DNA of 64,000 bases, from positions 12,851,594 through 12,915,593 of the forward strand of contig NC_048549.1 of NCBI RefSeq assembly GCF_902806685.2, written 5' to 3'. The notes beneath the pieces were generated by a model that was not told the origin of the DNA, made no database searches, and saw only the letters and a list, made by a program, of their open reading frames with translations. The stretch comes from Maniola hyperantus (taxonomy: Eukaryota > Arthropoda > Insecta > Lepidoptera > Nymphalidae). Both the position numbers and the translations under genes were made by a program. Below, piece after piece: positions 10,578 to 22,800 of the stretch (position 1 is the stretch's first letter; each line of letters starts with the position of its first letter).

Positions 10578-13500
10578 ATGCGCTCTTCTTTATATTATCG
10601 TCGTCAACGCTACGACAGTTCGGAAACAGAACCTTTGCTTCCCGCGTTACCTGGCCCCATACAAAATGAAGAGGTTTGTATTATTTACTAAAGCTTCATA
10701 ATAAATGCAGTAGAATTAATCGTCTGATAATGACGTCTATAAAAAATATTGTACTGTTTTGTTATCACTGATTGCCTTGATAAAATAAATAAAAAAATAG
10801 GCGGACTGTTCCTTGTTAGCCAAATTGATTGATTTTGAGATTAAATTATTATTTCAATTAATTTATGTTTAGCTATGGTAATCAATTAATAACCATAGTC
10901 CATACAAATCAATAGGTCCATACAAATAAAGGTTTATTGCAACAAAATATAGAACATAAAACCCAGAAGGAAAACAATTGTGCTAGGGTCAGGCGGCTTT
11001 ATCACTAAATGAAATGAAAATGGAAACTTGAATGTGTACTTAGAGAAAAGTATCTCTATTATAAATCAATTGATGGAATGACACACATCATGTAAACCGT
11101 TGTGGGGTTTGCCTGTTTCGAAATCAGACTTGTTACACCTTATCCTTAAGTTGATAATTAAATTAAAAATAAATTAGGTACAAAACTCGCAGGTGACTGC
11201 CAGCATAAGAAGGGCCTATGTGTAAACTGTAAATAATATTGCTGGAATCTGGATACCCTATCTTTACAAGATTTATTAATTTAATTTATTATATTCATAA
11301 TTACAAAGCAACTCACCCCACTTTTCGTGGGTGGACATATAGAATGTCTATTGGAATTTAAATGTGCACAAACTGCTTAATTGAAACCTAGGATTATCCA
11401 AGTCTTTATGGTAAAAAATTAAAATCTGAACTGGTCTGACTTAATTGCAAACTACTATGCTTATGCTCGCAACTTCATTCGTGTGGACTACACAAAATTC
11501 AAACCCCTATTTTACCCCCTTAGGGGTTGAATTTTCAAAAATCTTTTCTTAGCGGATGTCTAAGTCATAATAGCTATCTGCATGCCAAATTTCAGCCCCA
11601 TCCATTCAATAGTTTGAGATGTGCGTTGATACATCAGTCAGTCAGCTTTTCCTTTTATATATTTAGATTCATAAATTAAATCTGAAACATAGAATAATAA
11701 TATGTGTCCAAAGGACAAAATAATTACTAGGAGAGATTTCTTCCAGCAGTCATAATTTTACTTGACGTTATCATGGTAAATCATAGATTTTACTTCAAAC
11801 ACATTATCAGTCCAGATAATAACTAAAAGAAGCTTTGTTTATAAAATTTTTACTGTCTGTTTTATTGGGCTATGCCAGAAGATTCAACGCTCACTTCATC
11901 ACCCTAATAGTGAACTCCACCAACTCAAATTTTTGATTTGCTTTATTTTTTTATTTGTATTTCATAGTGCATTAATATCGCAAGAAACTTCTACCATTAA
12001 GTGATTACTTGAAAGGGGTCACAACCCTCAGCAATGAGAAATACGATGCAGAGAAATAGCTAAGAGATTTATAGTATTTTCTTCTCTTTATTTCCAGCAA
12101 GCGGACAGCAATAACGGAGCGATGGCGGAGGTGGGAGTGTCACAGTCAGTGCTGGTGGAGCCGAGAGACGAGGGGAGGAAGCTGCCACAGTACATCGCAG
12201 CTTTGTCAGGTAATTTGATTGTGTATATAATATCTTTCCTTCTATATATAAAAATGAATCGCTGAATGTGTTGCTGGTCGCAAATCTCGAGAACAGCTGA
12301 ACCGATTTCGCTAATTCTTTTTTGTGGGTTTCCTTGAAGTACGAGGATGGTTCTTACGGAGAGAAAAAATAAAAAAAATTGCCTGAAAAATAATCGACTG
12401 TTAGGCGGTACGAAGTTCGCCGGGGCAGCTAGTATATTATAAAAACAAAAATAAAGGATGAATGGGAAAGCCAGAGACAAGAAACCGCCTACTACAAAAT
12501 CTTTCAAATGGAATACAAAGCTCTTCTCCTTCTTCTTCACTCTGGGCTGGTTTCCGCACTTAAACGTTTCCGTCTGTTGTGCGTGCATCGCCCCCCCCCC
12601 CCGCCAAAGTTGACCTATCTATCACAATTATAAAACCGGAAAAAACCAATTGGGCGAGTCGGACTTGCACACATGCACTCGTTTGTCTGATGGGAAGCTT
12701 CGGCCGTGGCTAGTTACAACCAATGTCGCATGACACAGTACGAACCAATCAGGATCGCCTATTGCGATTTCACAGATGAGTTTGTGGCCCCGGTTTTCGA
12801 ATAATAATAATTATTAGAAACGCGCCTTCTATGCTTTGTCATTCACAGACTTTTCTATTACTCATTTCTAATGAGTAAATCCTAAAATCTACTGCTGTGC
12901 AGTTTTAACTTTCGTTAAATAAACGATGCAGAAATTTAATAATTTTATTGTTTTGTATTTTCCAGCTACCCTCGGCGCGTTAGCAGCCGGTGCCATGTTG
13001 GGATGGTCATCCCCTGTGGTCTTCAGAATAACTCAAAACACCACAAACGAATACGACTTCGACGTGACAACAACTCAGGGGGACTGGGTTTCCTCTCTCA
13101 TCAACCTCGGAGCTGCAGCCGTTTGCTTTCCCATAGGTCTCGTCATGGATGCCATAGGCCGGAAGAAAACCATGCTTTTACTCGTCTTACCCTTTACTTT
13201 AGGCTGGTTACTTATTACCTTCGCGACGAGTGTTGCCATGTTAATGGCTGGGAGATTTATAACTGGTATAGCAGGAGGTGCGTTTTGCGTAACAGCCCCT
13301 GCATACAACAGTGAAATCGCTCAGGATTCCATACGAGGAACCTTGGGAAGTTTCTTCCAGTTGATGATAACTGTTGGTATACTGTTCGCTTATGCTGTCG
13401 GCAGCTACACATCCATTTTCGTATTCAACATACTGTGTACGATGATCCCAATTATTTTCGGCTTAGTATTCTTCTTTATGCCCGAAAGTCCAAACTTTTT

Positions 13501-14332
13501 AGTCATTAAAGGCAGGCCTGATGAAGCGAAAGATGCTTTGATAAGACTACGCGGTCGGAACTACGATGTTGATAGCGAGCTGAGCAATCTCCAAATGAAA
13601 GCGGATTTAGCAAAAAGTCAACCAATTTCATTCGCATCGGCGATTACTAAGAAAACTGCATTGAAAGCTCTCTTAATTTGTTACGCTTTGATGTTATTCC
13701 AGCAACTGTCTGGTATTAACGCTGTCATTTTCAATACGTCCGCCATTTTTGATAGCGCAGGTGCAACTATTCCAGCAGCTATCGCTACTATTATAATTGG
13801 AGTGATCCAAGTTATTGCTACTTTTGTTTCTAGTGTGGTAGTCGACAAATTGGGGAGGCGAATTCTTTTACTCTTCTCAGCGCTTGTCATGTGCTTATGT
13901 TCAACTGCTTTGGGAGTTTTCTTCTTCTTAAAGGACACCCATGGTGAAGGATCCTCGATAGTTGAAGCTATATCCTGGCTTCCTTTATTATCATTGTCGC
14001 TATTCATTGTTGCGTTTTCCCTCGGTTTTGGACCGATTCCTTGGATGATGGCGGGTGAGTTGTGTTTAATCGACATTAAAGCGTTTGTCGGCTCAACTGC
14101 GGGTACTTTTAACTGGCTCCTGAGTTTCACCGTTACAAGTACATTCAATTCTTTGAACACCCTTATAGGATCGGGTCAAGTATTCTGGATATTCGCTGGT
14201 ATTATGCTGATAGGTTTCGTGTTTATATTCTTCGTTGTACCTGAAACTAAGGGCAAGAGTGTCGACGAAATTCAGTTAATGCTAGGCGCAGAACCACAGG
14301 CAACGACAAATAATGTAGATGCAAAGATATAA
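10578..14332 (+). CDS. Tret1: Facilitated trehalose transporter Tret1-like (MFS sugar transporter)
   Basis: Three exons join in frame: 10578-10673, 12098-12209 and 12966-14332, all with GT/AG introns, giving 524 residues. Exons 1-2 encode a hydrophilic cytosolic N-terminus. Exon 3 holds the major facilitator fold with about 12 hydrophobic helices. Family signatures are clear: G-W-S-S-P in the first helix region, D-A-I-G-R-K-K in loop 2-3, P-E-S-P before the central loop, Q-Q-L-S-G-I-N in helix 7, D-K-L-G-R-R in loop 8-9, and P-E-T-K-G at about 495-499. Length is normal for insect Tret1-type carriers, which move trehalose or other sugars across the plasma membrane. Insects carry many paralogues, so the substrate is inferred. 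The in-frame ATG at 12926 lies in the intron 2 polypyrimidine tract and is not the start I prefer. A possible AATAAA is at 15161-15166. Intron 2 contains a repeat insertion. Confidence 0.93.
11440..11665. repeat. Interspersed repeat in Tret1 intron 1
   Basis: Phrases ACTTCATTCGTGTGGACTAC, AATTTCAGCCCCATCC and GCGTTGATACATCAGTCAGT recur at 49745-49980 and 50095-50280. This is a truncated retroelement-type repeat ending near TATATATTTAG. It lies wholly inside the intron and does not touch a splice site. Confidence 0.6.
12236..12435. repeat. Interspersed repeat in Tret1 intron 2
   Basis: Same family as 6268-6450: starts CTATATATAAAAATGAATCG and ends GGTACGAAGTTCGCCGGGGC then AGCTAGTA. It begins 27 bp after the exon 2 donor. 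The minus-strand open frame across it is incidental. Confidence 0.65.
12591..12602. repeat. Poly-C tract
   Basis: A run of 12 C bases in Tret1 intron 2. Length is prone to sequencing error. Confidence 0.85.
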
Positions 14333-15223
14333 ATCATAGAGACTGATGAAGTGTTTTTTTAAAGACTATTACTGTCTTCTAAGTAATCTATGGTTGGCTA
14401 TGTGCAGATCTTTGGTGTCACTGTGTGCTTATTAAGCAAGGTTAGGTACTGTTCCTTTACCAAAGAATTTTGTCGTCTTGATTTGTTGGTTCGTCGACTT
14501 TTTTAGTGTTAAGGTATTAAGTGTGAAAAAATATTGTAAGTAGGTACACGCCACGAAAGTTGGAATTGCGTAATAGTCATAGTTGCGTAACGATAAAAAC
14601 CATGCTAAAAATCAATCTGATTCACAAGAGTAGATTGATTTGATCGACAGTTGGACTCACGCTCCCAAACGTTTAGGTTGTGTTTTTGGTTGATACCGCC
14701 ATTGTAGTTAAATCTTGTAAAAAACATTTGGAAACATATTGGAGCCGAATTACATAAAGACGGATATTTTTCTTAGATAAAGTAAGACATTTGTGAAATA
14801 ATAATATAATATGTACCTATTCGTATTTCGTAAAAACACGTAGTCACATACATACACATAAATCTGAAAGAAAGTATCGCTGTGACTTAATTTTGTTACT
14901 GCAGAGCCAAAAGAATATAGCGTGTAAGTGCTTAATAACAACATTGCAATGCAATGTAAAATTACTTACCTTATGCTTATAACTAAGTGAAAATCATCTA
15001 AATGACAATATACGCTCGATCGTGGTTGAATAGATATTTTGGCGGACACTTTTCGGCGCCTGCAAGCTCATCTTGTAATTATTCATCCAAAATTTAAAAG
15101 CATTTTGTGGAAACATTAAAAAAAGCATATTTTTTACTTTCGTGGCGGATACTGTAGCGTAATAAAATACTATTTATTCATAAATAACAAGTTCTCGCGG
15201 CAGCTTTTTTTTTGGTATTATAT

Positions 15224-15305
15224 GGTGCGTTTACACTCAAGACAAACGTGCGTCGGTCAATGTTTCCTTTTATTGGTTGGACCTATATATGAGTGTAAAC
15301 GCACC
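15224..15305. repeat. 82-bp foldback MITE
   Basis: GGTGCGTTTACACTCA at the left is the reverse complement of TGAGTGTAAACGCACC at the right, giving 16-bp terminal inverted repeats around a short non-coding core. Confidence 0.75.
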
Positions 15306-15419
15306 ATTACATAATTATTAGGTTACGGGTCTAATATCTTAACTAAAATAGCAGCTCTAAAAGTAGTGTCGTCCTTTTCACAATGTTTCCTGTGGAAAGG
15401 AAAAGCACCACTTTCGACC

Positions 15420-15635
15420 AATTTTACACTATCCACGAAGAGAAGTTAGTATAGGGCTCTCTCTACGTAATTCCATACAAATGACAGAGACAAAAAAGTT
15501 AGTGAGCGTTAACCATTTTGAGGCACCAACCAATTTTACAAACAAAACTATATTTTCCAATTGAATTTCGAATGTTTTTTGAATACATAATATGTGGTCT
15601 TGGTTGGTGCAAAATGGTTAACGCTTACTGATTTA
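15420..15635. repeat. Foldback MITE, family H
   Basis: Contains AGAGAAGTTAGTATAGGGCT, then GTTAACCATTTTGAGGCACC, with the inverse TTGGTTGGTGCAAAATGGTT near the right end. Related sequence is at 33655-33790 and in the interrupted copy at 42895-43110 plus 43853-44000. Confidence 0.55.
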
Positions 15636-16227
15636 CTCAATACAGATGACAAGTCATTAGAGTTAAAATCGTGTTCCAATAAAGCATGGCTGTAAGATGA
15701 CTGTCCAATCCAAGAAAATTAAAATACGTATCGATATTACTAGAATTAAGTCTTGCAAAAATGTATTTTATAAATTATCCTTTAAAATAATTGTAATTTT
15801 AGTAAATGTTTTATACTTATATTTATCTAGACAAAATATATACTTGGGTGTACAAAGTTGTCAATCGCATAGACTAAATTTTCTATGACATGATACAGTA
15901 TTGCCATATTTATTAAACATGTAAGTAGATAAAGTAAGGCTGTTGTCGTTTGTTGTGAATGTTATAATAAATAAGTGTTTAATCCAAGTGAATGTTAATT
16001 TAATATTTAGTGAAAAAAACGGAGTTATTCATTACTTAAAAGATATACGTAAATTATTTTATCCAATTAATGCATTTGATTAAAAAACATGTCTTTAGAA
16101 AGTTGGCAGCATTGTTAAGTCGTTCAGAAATTAGAAAATCATATCACTAGCTTAGAATCAAAATAGAATACACTGCTTTCACTGTATGCAGTAATGTTTG
16201 TATTGTTTGTTTAAAATCATAACTACA

Positions 16228-16355
16228 AGACCGTTCACTATAACTTGTCCCCTGACGTCATGTTGGCACCATTGCAAATCAAACAATAATAAACCCTAAG
16301 CTCTATGGAATAAATAAAATAAAGCAATGGTGCCAACATCAATGGATGGTTAAGG
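16228..16355. repeat. MITE, family F (right end decayed)
   Basis: ACCGTTCACTATAACTTG and TGTTGGCACCATTGCAAATC match the intact copy at 39818-39961. The internal inverse GCAATGGTGCCAACAT is present but the outer right arm has decayed. Confidence 0.65.
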
Positions 16356-16714
16356 GCCATTGCCTACGGCGACGTTTTTTAGGGTTCCGTATCTCAAAAG
16401 GAAAAGGGAACCCTTATAGGTAATGTTTGATAATAAATCGGTTTGTTCATCAAAGTGTATATAATAAATTAGTACCTAAGTATTGTTTTTTTAAATAAGT
16501 TTTTATAGTGTGATAAATGTGAATTTATGATTTCATGCGTTGTTTTTATTATTCGACCCACCGACCCATTGCCATTGTAATAGAAACAAAAGTGTTGAGG
16601 CGACCTCGACAGGTCTGGAGTTCGATCCCGTACCTCTAATTTTTCAGCACCACCATCACCACCAGCAAGGAAAGCCTCCCACCACATCAGACTAGTCAAT
16701 TAAGATTTTTTTTG

Positions 16715-16795
16715 CCAAATTGCCCCTGCCGGGATTCGAACCCGGGCCCTCCACCTTATAAGACCACAGCGCGCACCACTGCATCGGGAAAAATT
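16715..16795 (-). repeat. tRNA-like SINE head, minus strand
   Basis: The minus strand shows GTGGTGCGCGCTGTGGTCTT and a B-box-like GGTTCGAATCC, matching the head of the complete SINE at 56091-56432. It is a fragment, not a tRNA gene. Confidence 0.6.
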
Positions 16796-17254
16796 TCAAA
16801 ATAGCTGATGCCCGCGTGGATTTAGGTTTTTGAAAGTCCGTTAAAAAAGTAGCCTATGTTGCTCCTTGATTAATCCTCTACTTGTCTATGAAAGTTCCAT
16901 CAAAATAGGTTCAGCCGTTCCGAAGATTAGCTCGTTCAAAGAGACAGACAGACAAAAATTTTAAAAACGTGTGATTGACATGAAAAAAATTAATTAAATT
17001 GAATTATGGTATAGTTCGAATAACCACATGAGCTTAATTTGAGGTACCTAGTTATTTCGAAATTACAGACAGACACTTCAATTTTATTTATTAGTACCTA
17101 TAGAGTATAGATACCTACCAAGTAGGTACTTTATCGTTGAACTCGAGGACTCAACTCCTCAACCCTGATGTTGTAAGGATTTGCATTCCTCAATCGTGGT
17201 TATTTAGGAATGCAAGTCCCTAAGGAAACAGGATTTTAAAGAATCAGAAATTTG

Positions 17255-17345
17255 GTACCTACCTACAGAGATATTATGTTGCATCCCGGGGACGGGCTAC
17301 TTTTTGTCCTGGAAAATCAAAAAATCCACGCGGGCATCAGCTATT
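17255..17345. repeat. Interspersed retroelement tail (family A)
   Basis: Has CATCCCGGGGACGGG, a GGAAAATCAAA phrase and ends CGCGGGCATCAGCTATTAGT. Truncated copy of the same family as 4840-5150. Confidence 0.55.
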
Positions 17346-17559
17346 AGTATAATTAGTATAAACATAGACTAGTATAGATATGCAATGCAGTTACATTCAA
17401 AGTAAGTATCTACACCTATACACAGGAAAACAGACAACAGCTGCACTGTAAAGTACCTATAAAAAGGTCACCAGAGTCATAAGTAGGTATACATTGATAA
17501 GGAAAACCCGCGCTTATGCGAGGGGACAGTACCTCAATACTTTGTAATCACACTAATAT

Positions 17560-17760
17560 AATATTATAAAGGCGAAAGTTTGTAACTCTTTCACGAGAAA
17601 AAATTACTGGACGGATTTGGTTGGAATGCAGATATATTACCTATACCTACCCTAGATTAACACATAGGCTAGGTACTTCTTATCCCGGAAAATCAAAGTT
17701 TCCGCGGGATTTAGAAAAACGTAAATCCACGTGGACGAAATCGCGGGCATCAGGTAGTCA
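17560..17760. repeat. Interspersed retroelement tail (family A)
   Basis: Starts near GGCGAAAGTTTGTAACTC and ends AAATCGCGGGCATCAGGTAG. It has the same order of phrases as the other family A copies. Confidence 0.6.
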
Positions 17761-17992
17761 TGGATCATCTACTTTCAAACCCCACCCATAACCTTGAAGT
17801 ATCCATTTTATTAATCTTTGGATACGTAGTAGGTAGGTACCTGCTATTATCTGTATCTAACAAGGTACCTATCTAATACAAACTTTTGAAGTATTGATTT
17901 CATTTCGAAATAGCTGCCCCTAATTGAATTGTTAACAGACTTTCAAAAACATAGATTAATTATTGGTCTCGCTCCGTTCAAAAAGTATAACT

Positions 17993-20662
17993 CTCGACTC
18001 TAGTATCATAAGGTCGGATGTGTACTTCCGACCAAACTCACTTTTTTACATAAAGGTAATGAGCATTTCGGGCTCTTTCTGCCAAGCTGACACCAGTATT
18101 TCTATCTCTTTTCGTTGCAAAGATAAATACATGCATAATGTCGTATCTGAACACATTCTAAAAATTTGGAGAACCATAATTATATTTTTTGACTTGCGTA
18201 TGTATGCACCAAAGCAATGGAGAAAAATTATAGGTGTATTTTGAGTTCGACCATTATGCTACGAAATAAGTTTATTTGTCATACTAGCTGGTACTGCAGT
18301 TACGCACTTCTGCTTCTAAAATATGTAATAATTTTGTTAGGTAAAATCACAACAGATGTTATGCTTCGAATTTTTTGTATTAATATTTGGACTGTGAATC
18401 ATTTAAGACTTTTTGCCTTGTAATATAAATAATTTTGCAATAAAATTCATGGAAGTAAGTTGAAATAAAGCTTTTTGTTTGTGACTACATTAAAGTTGAT
18501 GTGATTAATAGGTAAGAGATCCATCCTATTTCACCAAAATTTTGGACTAAACTGCGGGAAAAAAGTAAAGAGCCAGAATAAAGCTGAAGACATTTTGAAA
18601 ATGTAGACTAGAAAATCTTTTAGGACCACGAAAATTACACCATGGAAATCTAAACATATATTATAATAATACCCCACTAAGCAAAAACCGTGCATTTATG
18701 GTGTTTTTTATGAATCATAGTTCAAATCATCAGTTCAAAAATTTATTGCCCTAGTTTTTAAGGTAGCCTTAAAAAATGAGAGTACCTAATCAATTTTTTT
18801 TCTTCTTTGCCCGTCTTATAATCGACCGAATTTGATATTAATCGAGAGCAGAAATTATAAGGCACCTACAATATGTGATGATAGTGATTCTAACGAAACA
18901 TTCCTAACTATAGGAAGCTTTAGATTATGTTAATTTAAATATATATGTAGTATAAATTAATTTATTAATTAAACAACTAATAAAAGTGAAAGTAAAAAAA
19001 TAAAAAAACTTAACTAAAACACGAAAGAAACAGTTTAAAAAAGTATCTGTTAAACAAAACAGTCGAAACAGAAGCAATGGAATTTTCAAAAAAGCAGAAA
19101 GTATTTTTTTAATTACAAAAGTGGCAATGCCAGATTTGACTAACAGTAAATCCTTATACCTGCGTAGTTTCTGCACCTTAAAAACGATTCATGATGCTAC
19201 CAGCAGTGTTGCTACTTTAATGTAGTCTGAAAACATCAGCTGCAGCGGAAGGAATAAAACAGTATCTTGTCTTATTTCATTAATCTACTAGAGAAGAAAC
19301 AAAGTATTCTCGAAATTGTTAAAGAATTGACTTTGTGGTCTGATAATTGTGTCGGTCATAATCGGAGCATGATAATCGTTATGGCTTACTTATGATTATT
19401 ATAAGGATTACCACACTAAAAGGTGATAAATCACAAGCTTTATGCTAAAATGCAACATGTACCTACGTGGAGTAAGATGTAATCCATGCACAAATAGAAA
19501 AAAAGGGAACAGCTGAAAACAATGCAGATTACTAAACTAAGAGATTGGTCACAGTTTGCAAGAACATGCGAAAAAGACCACATCCCTTTACAAAGGTGAT
19601 ATATCAGGACCGTTTGTTATATAAAAAAAAAATAAGAACGGCGGGGATTTTCAGATTTCGGAATATATTACCTGGCTACAACTAACACAATAATGCTGTG
19701 TTATTATTTTATAAAAACTACTTTAAAGAAGACTTTTTTGTATTTCATTAGTAAGTTATAGGTACATATAAACTTAAAATTCTTCCCCGCTTTCGCCCAA
19801 TATACGACATAATGAGAAACCATTATCCACTATAAAATATAACCAATTTTTGCAGTAGGTACCTGCTGACCTCCATTCTTACTTTACGTACCTAATCATT
19901 ATAAGGAAAATCAGGCTATGTTGGCATGTTTTAGATTTCTATATTGATGTAACCGCAATGTATGCAATTCCACAAAAAATTTTTGGCCCACTGTAGGTTT
20001 CTAATTACTTTGTATTTTTTTTTTCCAATTTTTGGCCGTTGTTTTTAATTAATGGGCTTTATATTTTGTGAATTTGTAAATGTTATTTTCATTCATCCAG
20101 AAGTCACAAGGTTTACACGGATGCAATGGTCAGACTATCGGGCGAATGCAATTATTATGTTTCAGATCTAACTAATCAGTTTCAGAAAAATCAGATAGGT
20201 ACATTGTTGCTATCTCACAAAACTCCTAAATGTTTTTTGTGAGATAACTACTGAGATCTTTTGTCCGAATATTACTTATGTATAATCAGTTAAGACGTAT
20301 TATGAAATATTAAGTAATAGATCCGACTTTTATTTCAAATTTGTAATAGTAAAAATTGCAGCCATAAAGTCGGTTTACAACTTATGCACACAATTTTTTA
20401 GCACAGTTACGAATATTACCAGCATAAAGTCGCATATCGTCCATTTTGAAGAAATTGTGAGTTTATATTTTATTTATTAATGATAAAGTATTTCTAGTAA
20501 TGGTTAATGATAGATACAGTTAAGTGTTAAATATTACAAAAACAACTGAAATTGTATCTCTAGTAGTTTAGAAATTATGACCCGATTTCCCTAGCATTTT
20601 TGTTTTGGCTCTCCTGAAAAGTAGCAAAAATCCACATCCGACCTTATGATACTAGAGTCGAG
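17993..20662 (+). mobile_element. Decayed DNA transposon with 30-bp TIRs, possibly Sola-like
   Basis: Positions 17993-18022 and 20633-20662 are perfect 30-bp inverted repeats, starting CTCGACTCTAGTATCATAAG. Both outer flanks read AACT (17989-17992 and 20663-20666), a 4-bp target duplication. The plus-strand interior is broken by stops but keeps transposase-like patches: L-W-S-D-N-C-V-G-H-N-R from 19333, and further on L-R-D-W-S-Q-F-A-R-T-C in a shifted frame. I associate this pattern with a DDE-type transposase group found in many insect genomes. A 4-bp duplication would suit the Sola superfamily. The boundaries are seen directly; the superfamily is inference. The element is inactive, with multiple stops and frameshifts. 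Confidence 0.75.
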
Positions 20663-21140
20663 AACTATTTACCTATTTTGAATAAACCATTTGATTTGAT
20701 TAACTACAGCATTACACACTTTTAGAAAGTGTTGTCCGTCTGTCTGTCCAGTTATTTTCGTAATAGCTGAACCGACTTTAAAGGGACAAGGCAGGTTGAA
20801 GTCTATATAAGGAGTGATCTAGGCTAGGACGCGACGTAGGTACCAGAAATATTTATAGGATCCCTGCGTAAAAAAGCCTAATTTTACACTTACATAAACG
20901 GAATCACGAAAAAAAAAACGAGCTAAGTAATGTAATAATAATATAATATTATGTAAGTAGGTTAGATTTATAACAACGTATTTATTTTGTGATGCCTACT
21001 GCGTCTGCTGATACGATATTATAATATGATTTCGCGTCCTCCAATTTCATATCAAATATCATTTACCTACCTACTCGTAACATTCCTTGGGTTACCAATC
21101 CATATTAATGTTAGAAATACTTATGTAGGTAATAAAATAA

Positions 21141-21345
21141 ATCATCATCATGATCAACCCATCGCCGGCTCACTACACGGGTCTCCTCTCAGAATGAAAA
21201 GGCTTAATAGTATGTCACGCTTGCCCAGTGTGAATTGGCAGACTTCACACACCTTTGAGAACGTTATGGAGAACTCTGAGGCCAAGGTACAGGTTTCCTC
21301 ACAATGTTTTCCTTCACATTTAAAGCAAGTGATATTTAATTACTT
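21141..21345 (-). repeat. SINE-2, head-truncated, minus strand
   Basis: Shares TCATGATCAACCCATCGCCG, TGGCAGACTTCACACACCTT and CACAATGTTTTCCTTCACAT with the complete copy at 51928-52243, whose tRNA-like head lies at its right end. That head is missing here. Confidence 0.65.
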
Positions 21346-21377
21346 AAACGCCTATAATTCGGAAAAGTTACAGGGGC

Positions 21378-21494
21378 GTGTCCCTGTCACTCATCTATAT
21401 GACGTTTAGTCGATCTCAATGACAGAGACAATGCTCTACAAACCTGCTATTTCCTTCAAAATGTTGATGTACATTACTTTCTGCCGCGTACTGT
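21378..21494. repeat. Right part of MITE family C
   Basis: Ends TTTCTGCCGCGTACTGTA and contains TGACAGAGACAATGCTCTAC, as in the complete family C copies. It directly abuts the SINE-2 fragment. Confidence 0.6.
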
Positions 21495-21964
21495 ACTTAG
21501 GTAATAAAAAAACAGCTTATTTTAATATCAACAATTTATTGTAAACACATGCATCATAATATCTAAATTATTTTATTGATAAAAAGTAGGTATCTGCTCA
21601 TAAAAAGAAATATAAAATAATACTTACCCATGTAACGTTCTAAAATAGAACATTAATAATATTTATAACATACAATCATGTGCCAACTGCTAAATCTACA
21701 CAATTATTTTAAATTAAGTTTATAACATTAAGAAACTAACTAAGTATAGGTAGGTGAGGATCCATGAGGATTTCCCCACGAAAAAAAGGATGAAAGCGAC
21801 GACGAATGATTTTTACATCAACTTATCCTTCCCGAAATTCGCGTCTGCCTTACGGGCCCTCTCAGAGAAACGGTAGGCCTAGGTACCTTCCCATAGTTAC
21901 ATAATAACTTAATTTTTCTCTTTGGTAACTAAATATTAAAACTTAATATAATTTACATACATAA

Positions 21965-22267
21965 ATGGCGCTGATTCTGTTGTTTTTCGCTAAACTAAAT
22001 TTAGAGTATCTGTATCCTTTTCTTTTTAATATTGCTAAAAAAGGACGGAACATGAATTTTACAAAGAAAGAAGAATTTAGTGCACGCTACAAATTTAAAC
22101 AATACGCTTGCGCCTGGCAGCTAAAGTCACGAGGTTTAACGGCTCTATTAAACTTAAAACTGTCAAACTATGTCTGTCCCTTTCATATTATATTAGTAAG
22201 AAGAGGATGCGAATGCTCTAAAATTTAGAAACTAAATTTAGAAAATTTAGGGCTTAGAATCAGTACA
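21965..22267. repeat. MITE, family D
   Basis: Begins TGGCGCTGATTCTGTTG, has the family body, and ends GGGCTTAGAATCAGTAC. It stands head to head with another copy. Confidence 0.75.
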
Positions 22268-22269
22268 CT

Positions 22270-22440
22270 CGGTACTGATTCTAAGCCCAACTATATTTTA
22301 GAATATTTACACCCTCTTCTTACTAATGTAATAATGCAAAGGACAGACATAGTTTGACAGTTTTAAATTTAATTTAGAGTCTAAAAAAAAAAGATGCAGA
22401 TTGTAAATTTAGTTTAGAGAAAGACAACAGAATCGGCACC
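22270..22440. repeat. MITE, family D, inverted and internally deleted
   Basis: Starts GGTACTGATTCTAAGCCC and ends AAAGACAACAGAATCGGCAC. It is the reverse orientation of its neighbour and lacks most of the middle. The junction with the neighbour is an 18-bp palindromic arm on each side of ACTC. Confidence 0.75.
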
Positions 22441-22514
22441 AACATATTATAGCTATGATGTATTGCAAATAAGAAGACTATTGACTATTAATATTAAAAT
22501 CTAACTATTGACTT

Positions 22515-22565
22515 ATAATATTAAAATCTAGAGTGCACAATTTGCACTCTAGATTTTAATATTAT
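22515..22565. repeat. Perfect hairpin, 23-bp arms
   Basis: Positions 22515-22537 and 22543-22565 are exact reverse complements around a 5-nt loop, CAATT. The arm includes ATATTAAAATCTAGAGTGCA. The left arm partly repeats sequence just before it (22488-22505), so it may have formed by a local inverted duplication. Confidence 0.85.
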
Positions 22566-22569
22566 TTCA

Positions 22570-22800
22570 ACTGAGAGTTCATCGTCAACGCGTCGCCTGG
22601 TGATCATGGGTTACCTTTCAGAATGAGAAGTATTTGCCCATAGTCTACCACGCTGGCCAAGTGCGGATTGGCAGACTTCACCTTTGTGAAAATTATGGAG
22701 GCATAGAAATTTCCTCACGATGATTTATTACAGCAAGCAATATTAAATTGCTTAAGACGCACCACAAAGCTTCGAAAATTTAGAGGTGCGTGTCAGGAAT
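22570..22800 (-). repeat. SINE-2, diverged copy, minus strand
   Basis: Contains CTACCACGCTGGCCAAGTGC, GGATTGGCAGACTTCACC and TTTCCTCACGATGATTT, in the order seen in 51928-52243, with more substitutions than that copy. Confidence 0.6.

Larger units (their letters stand above)
14333..17992. other. Intergenic region downstream of Tret1
   Basis: Contains the probable Tret1 3' UTR (candidate AATAAA at 15161-15166 and 15679-15684), small foldback MITEs (15224-15305, 15420-15635, 16228-16355), a SINE head fragment (16715-16795) and family A retroelement tails (16795-16975, 17255-17345, 17560-17760). I found no other gene. Confidence 0.6.

Noticed and set aside
12088..12588. 166-residue minus-strand open frame
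   Set aside because: It lies antisense to Tret1 exon 2 and a repeat insertion, with no recognisable domain. The plus-strand splice structure explains the sequence.
12926..12965. ATG at 12926 as the Tret1 start
   Set aside because: The region up to 12965 is the intron 2 polypyrimidine tract and AG acceptor. Exons 1 and 2 join in frame and give a normal-length N-terminus.
13681..14160. 159-residue minus-strand open frame
   Set aside because: Shadow of Tret1 exon 3 in the antisense frame.
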